From contig OX377202.1 in the NCBI GenBank assembly GCA_947396885.1, positions 32,417,407-32,481,406 on the forward strand: a stretch of 64,000 bases of DNA, in the 5' to 3' direction. The translations under genes and the position numbers were made by a program. Positions 33,301-43,600 of the stretch are shown here, in pieces; position 1 is the stretch's first letter; each line of letters starts with the position of its first letter. The notes beneath the pieces are model-generated. The model worked only from the letters and a program-made list of their open reading frames with translations. It searched no databases and was not told the origin of the DNA. The DNA comes from Heligmosomoides polygyrus polygyrus. Its lineage: Eukaryota; Nematoda; Chromadorea; Rhabditida; Heligmosomidae.

Positions 33301-35591
33301 CGTCCTCTTCTATCGTCGCTCTTCCTGGTAAAAAGGTCCCATTGTACGACCTGTCGCCCATTGTACGACAAGCAACGTCCCGCAACGTTTCTCCGCCCCT
33401 GTTGCCATCAAAAATGACCACACGCATGCTCCTGGCTGAGGAAGGCACACTAAGGGCACCACACCTGTGGTCGTCCTGCATTCATTTACATATTGTGAAA
33501 CCAGTCTGGCCATGCCGCTCGTCCTACAGCTTTTAGTAGGATGCGGAAGGAATTATGTGACCAGCCGCCTTGACTTCCGACGACTTGTCTCGAACGACAC
33601 CGTTATCCATGCTTTGAAGTTGACGAGGTTTGGAAACCCAGACACTCACTTTCACATTTTCACAAATCGCATCTCTGGGCCTCGTCCTCTCATCCTCTCA
33701 GCAGCGATCGAAGCCTTACTTTTTCTTTTTTCGTAAATGTCCCTACCGCCTGGTGGCAGGAATCTCTTTCTCGTTCCTTCACACCATCTTTTCTGATCCA
33801 GTGACTGATCAGGGTGTGGGCTACTTAAGTGCACGTGTAACGTTTGAGACAGAGCCCGCCCTCTAGGCAGTTTTCCGAACACGTCGAAGTTAAGGCCTTA
33901 TTCTGCAGCCGATATCTTCTTACCTAAGAACAGCGCACCTGTGCCAACGTAGGCGAGCTTTGCACACTTTATCAGCTATCGGTGCGACACCGAACTTCCG
34001 CAGGAATGCGTCATTCCCGGAATACGTGGCGGAATGCGTTCCACACGCGAGACACCAGCTGTACCGCGCAGAGTGATCGTCTCCATGAAGCTGAGGCACG
34101 TTCAATTTTTCTTAGGTTACAGTGAATGGTAAGCAATAGTGCGAAGAAGCTCAGCACTGTCAACCTTTAATCGGTAGTGGAATTCAGATTTTGCTTCGCA
34201 AAAAACACTACGCTATTACACCAAGGGACGTCCAATGAACTGCTTCTGAAGACCTCGCGAGATGGCGTTTAGAACAGCAATGAGACGGTATCATCTGTAT
34301 CATCTGTAGTCCCGTTGATCATCGACTTGCTCGATTTTGCACCAACAACGTCCCCATTCGTCCATATCGCGTGCCAGAGTGCTCCAATGGATGCTCTGCA
34401 CCAAGAGACACGAAGAGCGTCATATTGTTCGTTCCGCACCTTCACCAAAAGGTCCGACCAATGCGTCCTGGTGTTCTCCTGACATCTCGCGGAACCCAGT
34501 CGGTGACGGCCTTCGTCCAGCGGTGTCTGCGATTCGCATTACCTGGCCGGCCCACCTAATTTTCAACGACTGGGCCCATGCGACAGCGCCTCTGATCTTC
34601 GAACGTCATCGAAGCCCGGAGGCCTTCTCTCACTCGCATGAATCGTGTCACTTCGGCGTCGTCCTCTCGATTCCATGATCGCGCGCTCATCCGGCTTTCG
34701 TATGGCTTAGGCCTCTGAGGCCGTTGGCATAGGAGGAACAGTGGAGTCGAATAGGTGAGCACGAGCACGAACGTTCTTTGTCTACTTCACGACTTCCTCG
34801 ACGATCGAGTGCGTAGAAGTCAACAAACCAACAGAGATTGGAGACTTCATCGAGGCTTCAGCTTGTATAACATCGATGATCGCAAAGTTTGTCAGAAAAA
34901 TTGCTCAATTTTGCGCCAATTCGCTTTCCACAACCACGTAGGTTTGAACACGGGTCCTAGAACTCTACCCCGCATTTTGCTCGCCTCGACACCATCGCAG
35001 CTTTGCCCTTCATGCTACTTTTAGATCTCGTTCCCTAATCCTGAACACCCCAGTGACTATAAAATAAGTCCCATACATCGGAAAGTCGCCTGTTCCCCGA
35101 GCCGCAATTCGACGTGGAAGGATTAGAGCAAGCGCGGGTGGGCTACCTCTCTACTCAGCGTCGTTCTTCGTTTTGATGACAAGGTAGGAGACGTACCTGA
35201 TCGCCAACCCCTGCTCCCTTGAGCACGGCTTCAGTGGCCAACGCGCCTGTCATCGAGCTGGCGAAGGCCTGAAGAGTGTCCCATATTTGGTACTGGAGGT
35301 AGTCATCGCTCACCGAATAAGGATAGCCTGAAACCTCCAGGGGCTAGATGTGTCTCGCCTGCGCCTCCTTAAGATCTTACCCTGCGGAAGGAAGACGTCT
35401 ACCAGTGTAGATCTAATCGAGCTGAGATAAAGCAACAGCGTCCCAAAGGCACCACTGCCATGAGGGCTGCTCGTGGTGATGTAGGTGGCGGAAGAGCAGG
35501 AGACCTTCCTCACTGGACGACCGGCGTAGCTCTCGGTGAAGACCTCGCCCATAGCCGCGTATTGGAATTCGTTGCCGGAGAACTGGTCCAT
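30397..35591 (-). CDS. RUSF1: RUSF1 / DUF647 (RUS family) protein, eight exons found
   Basis: Exons in order (minus) are 35591-35381, 35327-35197, 32971-32884, 32818-32625, 32569-32461, 31026-30932, 30850-30725 and 30658-30397 (stop TAG). Phases agree at every junction except 32461/31026, where a short exon of about 30 nt is missing. Family hallmarks are DVFLPQGYPYSVSDDYLQYQ, IWDTLQAFASSMTGALAT, AASLTWLAKDGLGMVGRI, DCKKWRLVADILNDLAF, GVAGGATRTAITQHQ, RRNNLADVASKDGSQET, HLYANYRAVRSLNMETLN and CWLSSGQIMS...NRSEPLF. RUS-family proteins are membrane-associated; in plants they act in UV-B root signalling and auxin transport, and the animal function is poorly known. The start at 35591 (MDQFSGNEFQ) is a best guess. 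The product is about 415 aa, against about 468 in human. Introns contain RTE fragments. Confidence 0.92.
31370..31830 (-). mobile_element. RTE (second family) 3' fragment in a RUSF1 intron
   Basis: The minus strand encodes FTQVREGLQCSKLGRR, then RNVKNPVAPPTRWWNLFVRA and GSRVPRVGRIH. This matches the C-terminus of the RTE at 46264-49307 ([47 protein letters not shown]). Several stops are present. Confidence 0.8.
32972..33924. other. RUSF1 intron, no recognised element
   Basis: Part of the 2.2-kb intron between RUSF1 exons 2 and 3. Short frames on both strands carry no family motif. Confidence 0.4.
33925..34290 (-). mobile_element. RTE (first family) fragments in a RUSF1 intron
   Basis: The minus strand has RKFGVAPIADKVCKARLRW, matching QKFGVAPIAANMRGARLRW of the LINE at 13909-21829. 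Near 34225-34280 it has a piece matching the VLMDAFTRDLQKPVPW segment. The order is collapsed and frames are broken. Confidence 0.75.
34310..34770 (-). mobile_element. RTE (second family) 3' fragment in a RUSF1 intron
   Basis: The minus strand carries TRFMRVREGLRASMTFEDQR, VTDWVPRDVRRTPGR and the end segment matching DDQRDD of the 46264-49307 element. Stops and frameshifts are present. It abuts the first-family fragment at 33925-34290. Confidence 0.8.
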
Positions 35592-36257
35592 GGGCAAGGC
35601 GCCAACGTGGCGCGCGGGTTTTCTGCCGCCATGTCTCGCGCCCTCTCGCGCCTCACATGCATCCTGCTCGTGTCTTTAGCGTCTGCCGCTTCTCACACCG
35701 AACATGTACCTCGACTTCTGGCTAACCGATAGGCCTCTCACTCATGAGCGCACTGCCTACAACTCTCCCGTTGAGGCCACGTGCGTGCAAGTTGGGTGCG
35801 AGACTACCACTAGTGGAAATGATCTAAAGACGGAATGAGCATAGTCAAATAGCGACAACAGCTGAGAGACCAGCGCGACCAATAATAGACCTTATAAGTA
35901 GTGGACCGATTGATCAAAGCACAAACACCTGTAACAAACATTGAGGACATCTAATGTAGCTGCAGATCTTCGGAGCCCCATTACACCTCTGTTGAGGCTA
36001 CAGTGAGATTAACTGAATGGGAAACTAATGCGTAGCTTTAACACAGTGTCACTGCGCTCGCAAGAGAAGTATGACAGGCACTTCAGACCTTGCAGTTACA
36101 TGCTACAAAACGACCAAGCAGGATGAAATTGCTAATCCAAGCAGCGTTTTGGAATCAACCCTGCTATCTCACCACATCCCTACGAGACGGGTGTGAGGTC
36201 AGTCAAGTCCAGCTGATTGCTAAATCATAGCGCACACCATCTTATAGTATTAGGATT
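35592..36257. other. Intergenic, 5' side of RUSF1
   Basis: No gene or repeat recognised. It probably holds the RUSF1 promoter and perhaps a further 5' exon. Confidence 0.35.
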
Positions 36258-36447
36258 AGGCATAAAACTTCGTCAAGGTGAAGTTGCACCACCGCACATC
36301 AGGACTGATGAGCAACAACGACAAGTGGAAGTGCTCACCGAGCTCTGGAGGTTCCACCAATTTCTGAGAATCGCAGGGCGACCGCCTACTACAAGAGAAT
36401 GCAAGGACTACCTCGACGTGCTTGCCGCTAGCTTAGCACGAGTAATA
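36258..36447 (+). pseudogene. MULE transposase C-terminal fragment
   Basis: Encodes VEVLTELWRFHQFLRIAGR then PPTTRECKDYLDVLAASLAR. It aligns with VLSELRRFVDFLNALGK ... TTRECKDHLDALAILLA at 10040-10151 of the MULE pseudogene. Sequence just after the frame (TAATATTTGTTTTG against TAATACTTGTTTTT) also matches, so homology extends beyond the coding part. Confidence 0.75.
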
Positions 36448-38349
36448 TTTGTTTTGTTTTTATTTTCCTGCTCATGGTATTATTGGTAGTACCATTTTGA
36501 CGTTGAAGATAAACTTTACATGGTGAGCGGGTCACTGCATACATCAAATTAGGGAGAGCCAAGCGCATACCGCACGCAAACCTCGGGCTAAATCACTTCA
36601 GTTCCCTTTTCTCTTTTGCATATCAATAAAACAGTTGTAACACAACCAATACTCGTTAAATTGTCGACTCATTGCGACACCAACTCTCCCTACGGTTCCG
36701 ACCGTCTTCGCGTTCTATTCACGTGAGTTTGCTGTTCGAGGAGACGGCGGATGACGGGGCGCTCGCAAGGAGACAAGACGCAGAGGCCCACTCTTCCTAT
36801 CTGACTCACGCCGCACGCGCGTGGCGGAATGAGTCATGGACCAGTTCTCATGTAATCATTGGAATTCGGATCGAAGGCCGCATCCGAATGCTCCCACGGA
36901 GCATTCGCCGACGTCAGCCAGCGACAACTCGCACAGTCCTCTGCGTCTTTGTGTGTGGCTGAGGCAGACGCCGAGGGCAGTGCGTGAGACACTGCTGCGG
37001 CGCAGGGGGAGACGGAGAGGGGGGCAGCTGGGTGCGCGGGTGGCAGTTGTCGCATGGCGTCATCGCCCGCCCCGTGCTATTTGTCCGATAATTCCCGTGT
37101 TTTTGCCCCGCGGATTAGCGTGATTCCGGTTTTTCCGTCCGCCGCCTTCCGCAGCCGTGTCGACGCTCCAACACTTCCCCATGTGGGCATTCCAACGACC
37201 ATATCGAGCTAACTCGTCGGTCAGCCGAGCAGGGTGACGCACGGCTTTGAACGTACTGCTATTGATTAAAAACCGTCCTCGGGGCCAGTCCGTACTTCAT
37301 TGCAGACCCATTCCAGATGTTAGAGCTCCTCATTGTCCTTTTCACTCAAGTTCTTTAGCCGTGCTGGGTCGAAAGTCGCAAAGCTGTGGCCAAATGTCTC
37401 AGTTAAATGGAATCCTTGGAAACTGTTATGGAACTGACGACAGTTGCCCCTCTTCTTATGTCTCGGCTCCCACTAGCTCCTTGAATCGGTTCCAAAGTTT
37501 AGCATCCTCAAAGGCGAAGCAAGCATTCCATCCGTCCCAGATCTGTGAATTGATGCCAGTCCCCTCTGAGAGGGACAAAATGACCGCCAATATAACTCCT
37601 ACTGCTGTATTTGTGAACAATTAAACCGGCGTAGAGATGGATGTTTCATCGTGGGTGTCTCTACCGCTTAAATCCAGCATTTGTACGGGTTTAATCGTGG
37701 ATGAATCGTGCCTCTGGTTTGCTAGCAGAGGCCAATTCTGTTGGCCAAAACCGCATCGAACTTGACTGCGATGTCTGCCAGAAGTACCGAACGGAATAGT
37801 GTCTGCATCACGGGTTATCACACGCCTATTCCACCTATAAGAAACAGGTTCTCTGCCTGGATCAAGGCAATGAGAGGTACTCTGGGGGATGCGTATGGAA
37901 CCTACAAATATTCGCTGCCTGCGCGGAATGGTCTTTTAGCAAAGAACACGGCTGGAATGAGGTTTGAATCTAATAAACTTGAGGAGCTATTTAGTACTAT
38001 TATTTTTCTATTCATTCAATACGTTACATAGGGTATACACCAGAGAAGAAACCCAGTCACTCAATACAACCCATTACTAACGTGGAAGTCAACACCTAGT
38101 CTTACATCGAAAAGTAGAACAACGAAGAGGTGATTGACAGGATTTCCAGCTGGACAAAATTTTGAGCTGTCCGTTCTCCAAGGACAGGAAAAATTTTGAA
38201 AGCAATACAGCCATACTTCGTTTTTCGACGACATTCCGGAGGATGCAATCCGAGGTTTCGGTTCCTGTAACACAATTGAGACAAGCTCGTGTAATTGAAC
38301 CCAATTAAGCCTTCTAGTGAAATTTCTTCGCTTTTTTTCCAACACAATG
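36448..38349. other. No assignable gene; GC-rich patch
   Basis: A GC-rich block at about 36700-37120 creates long spurious frames on both strands. A 125-codon plus-strand frame at 37247-37624 has no recognised domain. No splice-linked coding signal was found. Confidence 0.35.
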
Positions 38350-39345
38350 TTTAATATTTAATATCTTCACCTCGGACTTGCCACTTGTGTTGGGAGACCT
38401 AGATGTCACCTGCTGCATGTATGCGGACGATATCAAAATTTTCAAAGTTGTTCAGGACAGTGACTCGGACTCTATCATTCAACAGGCCATAAACAGGGTC
38501 GATGAATGGTCTTCTCGAAATGGCCTCCGCTATCAGTTGAAAAAGCTCGTGTTCTTCCCATTGGAAAACTTCCTAGACATCCTCATTATACTTTATCTGG
38601 ATTTCCCCTGGACGTTGTTAGCGAGGTGAAGGACTTAGGCGTCTCTTATGACAGTAATCTGAACTTCGATACGCACTATAAATCTATCTCAAGTAAAGGT
38701 CACCGCCGAGTCTATAACATTTTCAAGGTTCTTCACACTTCGGATCAAAACACCCTACTTAAGGCGTATAAGTTATACATTCGCCCTATACTGGAGAGCA
38801 GTACCACCATCTTTTCTCCCTTCAAAAAGAAGGATATCCTTGCACTGGAAAGAGTCCAAAAAACTTTCACCCGGAAACTGTTCCTGCATAGCTTCAGGCT
38901 TCCCTATAGTGATATCCCAAATTCTACTGCTAGAAACCATGCCTTAGGTATCCCCTCTTTGGAATGGAGAAGAAAGCACTTTGATCTCCTCATGGCGTTT
39001 AAGATTTTTAAGGGATTAATTGATCTCCAAATTTCTGATTTCTTCATTCCAGTAACTTCCCAAACCAGAGGGCAGCCTTAAAATTTACAACCTCATCGAC
39101 CAATACACAGATCAGGTCAAAGTTTTTCTCTTCCAGAGTTCGTACTGCCTTCAAACGTGTCCTTCGTTCTCCTCATTTCTCATCGAGTTATAATACGTTC
39201 AAAATGCGCGTTGCTGAGTTCATCACTTAATCTCTCATTGTTTGGTGCATTATAATCCCAAGTCTCTATTCTGTTCTGTTCTGTTTGGTTTTAGTTTTAT
39301 TTATTAATTCCATTGTGTGTCGGTACCTGACACTCCTAAATAAAT
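38350..39345 (+). mobile_element. CR1-like LINE, 3' third (RT C-terminus)
   Basis: Starts inside the RT with TSDLPLVLGDLDVTCCMYAD then DIKIFKVV (the YADD catalytic motif). After one frame change near 38510-38560 it continues with VVSEVKDLGVSYDSNLNFDT, LYIRPILESSTTIFSP, LERVQKTFTRKLF and LGIPSLEWRRKHFDLL, the standard CR1/L2 order. The 3' end is AT-rich with TAAATAAATAAAATT near 39340. It is a 5'-truncated insertion. Confidence 0.85.
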
Positions 39346-40570
39346 AAAATTTCCTTTCAAAAAAGTAGAACACTTAAGTTCTACTCGCCACTGATTGTTT
39401 ATACGCGCGCCCTAAAATCTACTTGTGCGCAGGCTGCAACGCTTTTCTGCATTGCTTCCTGATGCTCAGAAAAGTCAGGCTCGTTGTTGTCACGCAAGCC
39501 CAATTCCCTTATGTTAACCACTGTAACATCTGGCCTCCTGTGAGTACCGACTAGAGCATTCTCATTTGTACGGTTTCTCAGGGCAGGAGGTAACTTCCAG
39601 GCTTTTGTGTGTTTTTTCTAAGGCACAGTGTATTCTAATTGTCCCATACTTTACAGAAATCGTTGCTTAGCCAGCTTGTGTCCTCATCGAGATTTCACAT
39701 CCTCGTAGAACAGTCACAGAAATTTAGGCCTAGGCTTAGCTACAAACGAAAGACTACTTAAGCGAGTGCTGCTCTAAAGCGAGTCTTAGTCTGGCCTTTT
39801 TCTGCTCTGCTATCTCCGAGACCCAACTTGCCGTTTCCGCAACGCTTGCTGCCCTACCAAATGGAGCTCTTAAGAAACAGGATTTACCGCACCACGTCGT
39901 AACATAAGATCTATCTCGGTTCGAAGACTCGTGCTCTTCGAAAAAGAGAAAACGAATGGGTTCACAGACTTTCACTGAGCTGTTCACGAAGATTACCATC
40001 TCTTCACACCATTGAGGTTTCTCTATCCTCGCCTTAATCAGGACCCGGAAAAGTCAGAAACATTTACGTATTGGAAAGCTTGATTGAAAGTCGAGTTCAG
40101 CGGAGGTGATGCGTTTCACTTTGCAACCACACGTGTTTGTCACTTGTGTTCGAAAGTAGAAGCACGAGCTGTACAACGAGCGCTCAGCTCTTGACGTATT
40201 CCAAGCACTTTTTGTTGACGTGGCTATGGTCATATGGTTTTCCCATGAATATGCAAAATACGGGGAAGCATTTTTATGTTCTGTTTACACTTTTCCGTCG
40301 TCACATCGTATGTTTTACTTTGCAAGTATGTGCAGATATAAATTTAGCTTTTTCCGATGCTGTTAGACACGTATCCATTCTTTCTACTATAATTTCCATG
40401 CAAGAAGATACGTTGTGCGTTGTTGGAGTCCTTGACTGAGATTTTCTCTCGTTCCATATCGCTTGTAAAACCCTGAAAACCACGTTCATGAAACGTATTG
40501 ACAGAATTTCCTAAATTTTGGAATTTTCAGTGTTGATTTCGTTTGGAGCATCCATTCAGTGTAAACCACA
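39346..40570. other. Intergenic, 5' side of CYRI
   Basis: No gene recognised. GGAATTTTCAG at 40519-40529 is a strong acceptor shortly upstream of the CYRI start and could accept SL1 or a 5'-UTR intron. Confidence 0.4.
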
Positions 40571-40600
40571 ATGAGCAGCGCTTACCAAATAGTCGTTTAA
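40571..40600 (+). promoter_or_regulatory. Upstream ORF in the CYRI leader (9 codons)
   Basis: ATG AGC AGC ... GTT TAA lies between the likely acceptor at 40529 and the assigned CYRI start at 40612. It is in another frame and ends 11 nt before that ATG. It would be the first AUG of a message spliced at 40529. Confidence 0.4.
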
Positions 40601-40611
40601 CTAACCACAAG

Positions 40612-43600
40612 ATGACCGGAGGATCATGCGGGGAAGTAGTGCGTTCAATGCTTCGATCGCATTGCGATGGTTCTCAGGGAAGTATAGAGTACATTGAGGT
40701 GAGCGCCAGTCGATGCCCATGGCCCTGCTTTTGTCTCCATATTTCAATTTTCAGCTCTTTTTGGACTTCGAGAACGCGTCGCCACGGGAAGAGGAGCGAT
40801 ATCTGTTCGACCTTTGTGAGAAGATCATAAATCAGTGCACAGAGGTGCTCGCCGACGTGAAATGTTATGGCAAAGGTATTTCATTTGGACCTCTGTTTCG
40901 GTTGTGCATCATTTCCTTCCTTACACAACTACTCCTCCAATGTTCTTTAGCCTTCACTGGCAAAAGAGTTTCTCGTTCAGGCGCAACAGACGAGATACGG
41001 CAATCGCTGCAGAACCCCCACGATCTCGCCCTGAGGGACTTGGCTTTGAGTGTGGTCGCCGACTTTGTTTCGCGCATTCGGTGCTACTTTGAACTTTCAC
41101 TTCGAATTGAAAAGGTGAGCAGGACATTCACATTGCGAGGCATTGCCCGAAATGAAACATAGCAAACTTAGTTTAGCTTACAAAGGGTTTTCCTGGAGCA
41201 CTGGATCGACTAAGCAGTTCTTTTGCTTGCAGTTCTAGATGTATTTTTACTGTTGATTTTGTCGGACAAGATCTTTGTTTCAGAAGGTTATCTAGCATTG
41301 TCAAATTCAGAAGTGCAGCATATATCTGATGTTGGACGAGCGTAACGCAGTGGGGCAGGCGTAGTCCGAATATAGGTTTAAGGCTCAGGTCGCGATTAAG
41401 TAGACCAAGTTTTCATTTCTCCGAGGTCGACGAATTTCTACGAAACGGGGCTGGAAAGGATAAAACACGGGCTGACAATTCGGCGTCGTCGCCTTCAACG
41501 CCGGGAAAGTACTCTAGAGTGGCTTAGGACATCCCTTAGGTCTCTGTCAGCGACCCTCCAGCTGGCGCCCGTCGTGATCAGCTCCAGAAATTTCTGCAGA
41601 CGGAGCCTATTCGCTTCCGCCACGCATTCCTCGTTCCTATTGATGATGACCGTAGGGACTGAGCAGAAACGAAAGATTCGTTTGCGTACAATTACATTCA
41701 TCCATTGCAGATTAGACTAGCTGGACTTGCCAGCCTTTCTGCCTACATAAATTTAGTTGAGTAGCCTCACTCCTTTTCCTACTACATTTTGAAACTAATT
41801 TTTAACCTGAAATGGTCTTTGAACAAGTAACCTCTGCAGCTCTTCATGTCATTTGCAAGCTCGGAATAAGGCAGATTAACCCAAACCAAACGGATTAACC
41901 AAGTCAGGTCTGATAATGTCGTGGTTCCACATATTAAAGTTGCTTGATTAGTTCTTGAAGCGGAGAATATTTGGGAATCCCGGGAGTCGTAAGTTTCCTA
42001 TTGTACACATGAAAAAACCTTACATTCTTGCCGTCTTTCTTATAACAAAAGCCTGTCCATCCTATATTCTACTATTGCTTCAGAGTGTTCATTCATTTAA
42101 TTTCATCACCGTGTTATTCAACAAGTTTAGCTATCGATGAATTTCAGTTGGTGCCTGAGTTGTTGTGGGATCTCTGTTCTGGACCGCTGCCGCCGGAAGA
42201 GCAACTAGACAGAAAACAATCACTAGCGCGTCAGTTGGCTCGTCTTGTTGACTTTGTGCTTGATTTCGATGCAGCAAAGGTTAGATAATGTTGCGTTTAT
42301 TTAGAAATTTCTTATTTTCAAGGCATGTGAGAGAAACACAGGTTAGTCATAAGCTCCAGAGCTGACTTGTAATGCAGAGCTTGCTAGTGGCCACATCCGC
42401 AAGAGCACCCTGTTTTCACAGTGCCATAAAAAGCGAAATAAAGTGATGGAATATACTTCATGAACCTTACTTCCGTAATCTAGACTCTTGTACTGTCATT
42501 CAATACTATGTTAGCTGGCGCTTCATGCTCACGCTACCGTTTAGTGGTTTTGGGTGTTTAAAATCTAAAAGAATTGGTCGAGTTAGTCTTGTTGTCACAA
42601 GTTGAACTACTTGTGCTTCATTTATTAGCAGAATGCATCAAAAATGATGACTAACTAAATATCCATGTGTATTAACCCTCCCTTTGATCGTATTTCAACG
42701 TTAGTGACATTCCAGATGTGCACACCTGCCCTTCAAAACGACTTCAGCCACTATCGGCGAGGTATTGGTCTCGGGCTGCTGGACAACAGCGCTTCGTGAG
42801 TAGTTCTAGCTGTCGGTTCATTAGACCCCATTGATCGTTTTGATTTTTTAGCGAGGTGGAGCTGGCGAACTCGATCTCTCTGTTCCTCGCCGCTCCTACC
42901 CCTATGCTGTCGAGCTTAAGCTCTGCAACGCTGGAGTTCGTCAGGTCCCATCCTACGCTACCTGTTGGTAACACGACTGATACGTTGGCAACCATTGTTA
43001 GGTGAGCACATCGCTAAATGCTTCGACTACAGATTACATCCACATTGGTCGTGTTGTTCCCGGTGTTTGGGTAATCGTACAGTCTTGTTGTAGTTCATCT
43101 CTGTGTTGCCGCAACATTCTCTTTGACCTGTTCCCATGTAACTGATGATTTTAGCGTCTGTCGGTATATGGTCGGATCGCCAGAAGTATGTGAACGCATT
43201 ACGGAGTCGACGCGGCATTTCTGTGTTCGCGTGATGGTTGGCTGTCTCATTTTGTACGACCACATCGACGAAAATGGAGCTTTCGTGAGAGAATCGCCGA
43301 TCAACCTTCGAGCTGTAGTCAACGTTGTTAGGGAGCAGACTCAGCCGCCTCAGGTTCGTGTACTTGGTTAGCTGCAGGGGCAGATATTTCTCCATATTTT
43401 TGATTACTAGCTTATAGAAGTCTCTAGTGGAAACAACAATAATTTTTCTCAATTGAAATGCTTGCCATTAAGGGGATCTATGTGCTCGGCTCCTTAATGA
43501 AACTGGTTTCTATTAATTATTTCCCTAACCTTTAACAAAAAATCCTTCATATTACTATTAGGTAGGCAACTAATTTCGTGGACTCTCAAGCGCCTTCAAC

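Noticed and set aside
36672..37123. Frames of up to 96 codons in the GC-rich patch
   Set aside because: GC-rich DNA has few stops on both strands; no domain or splice evidence.
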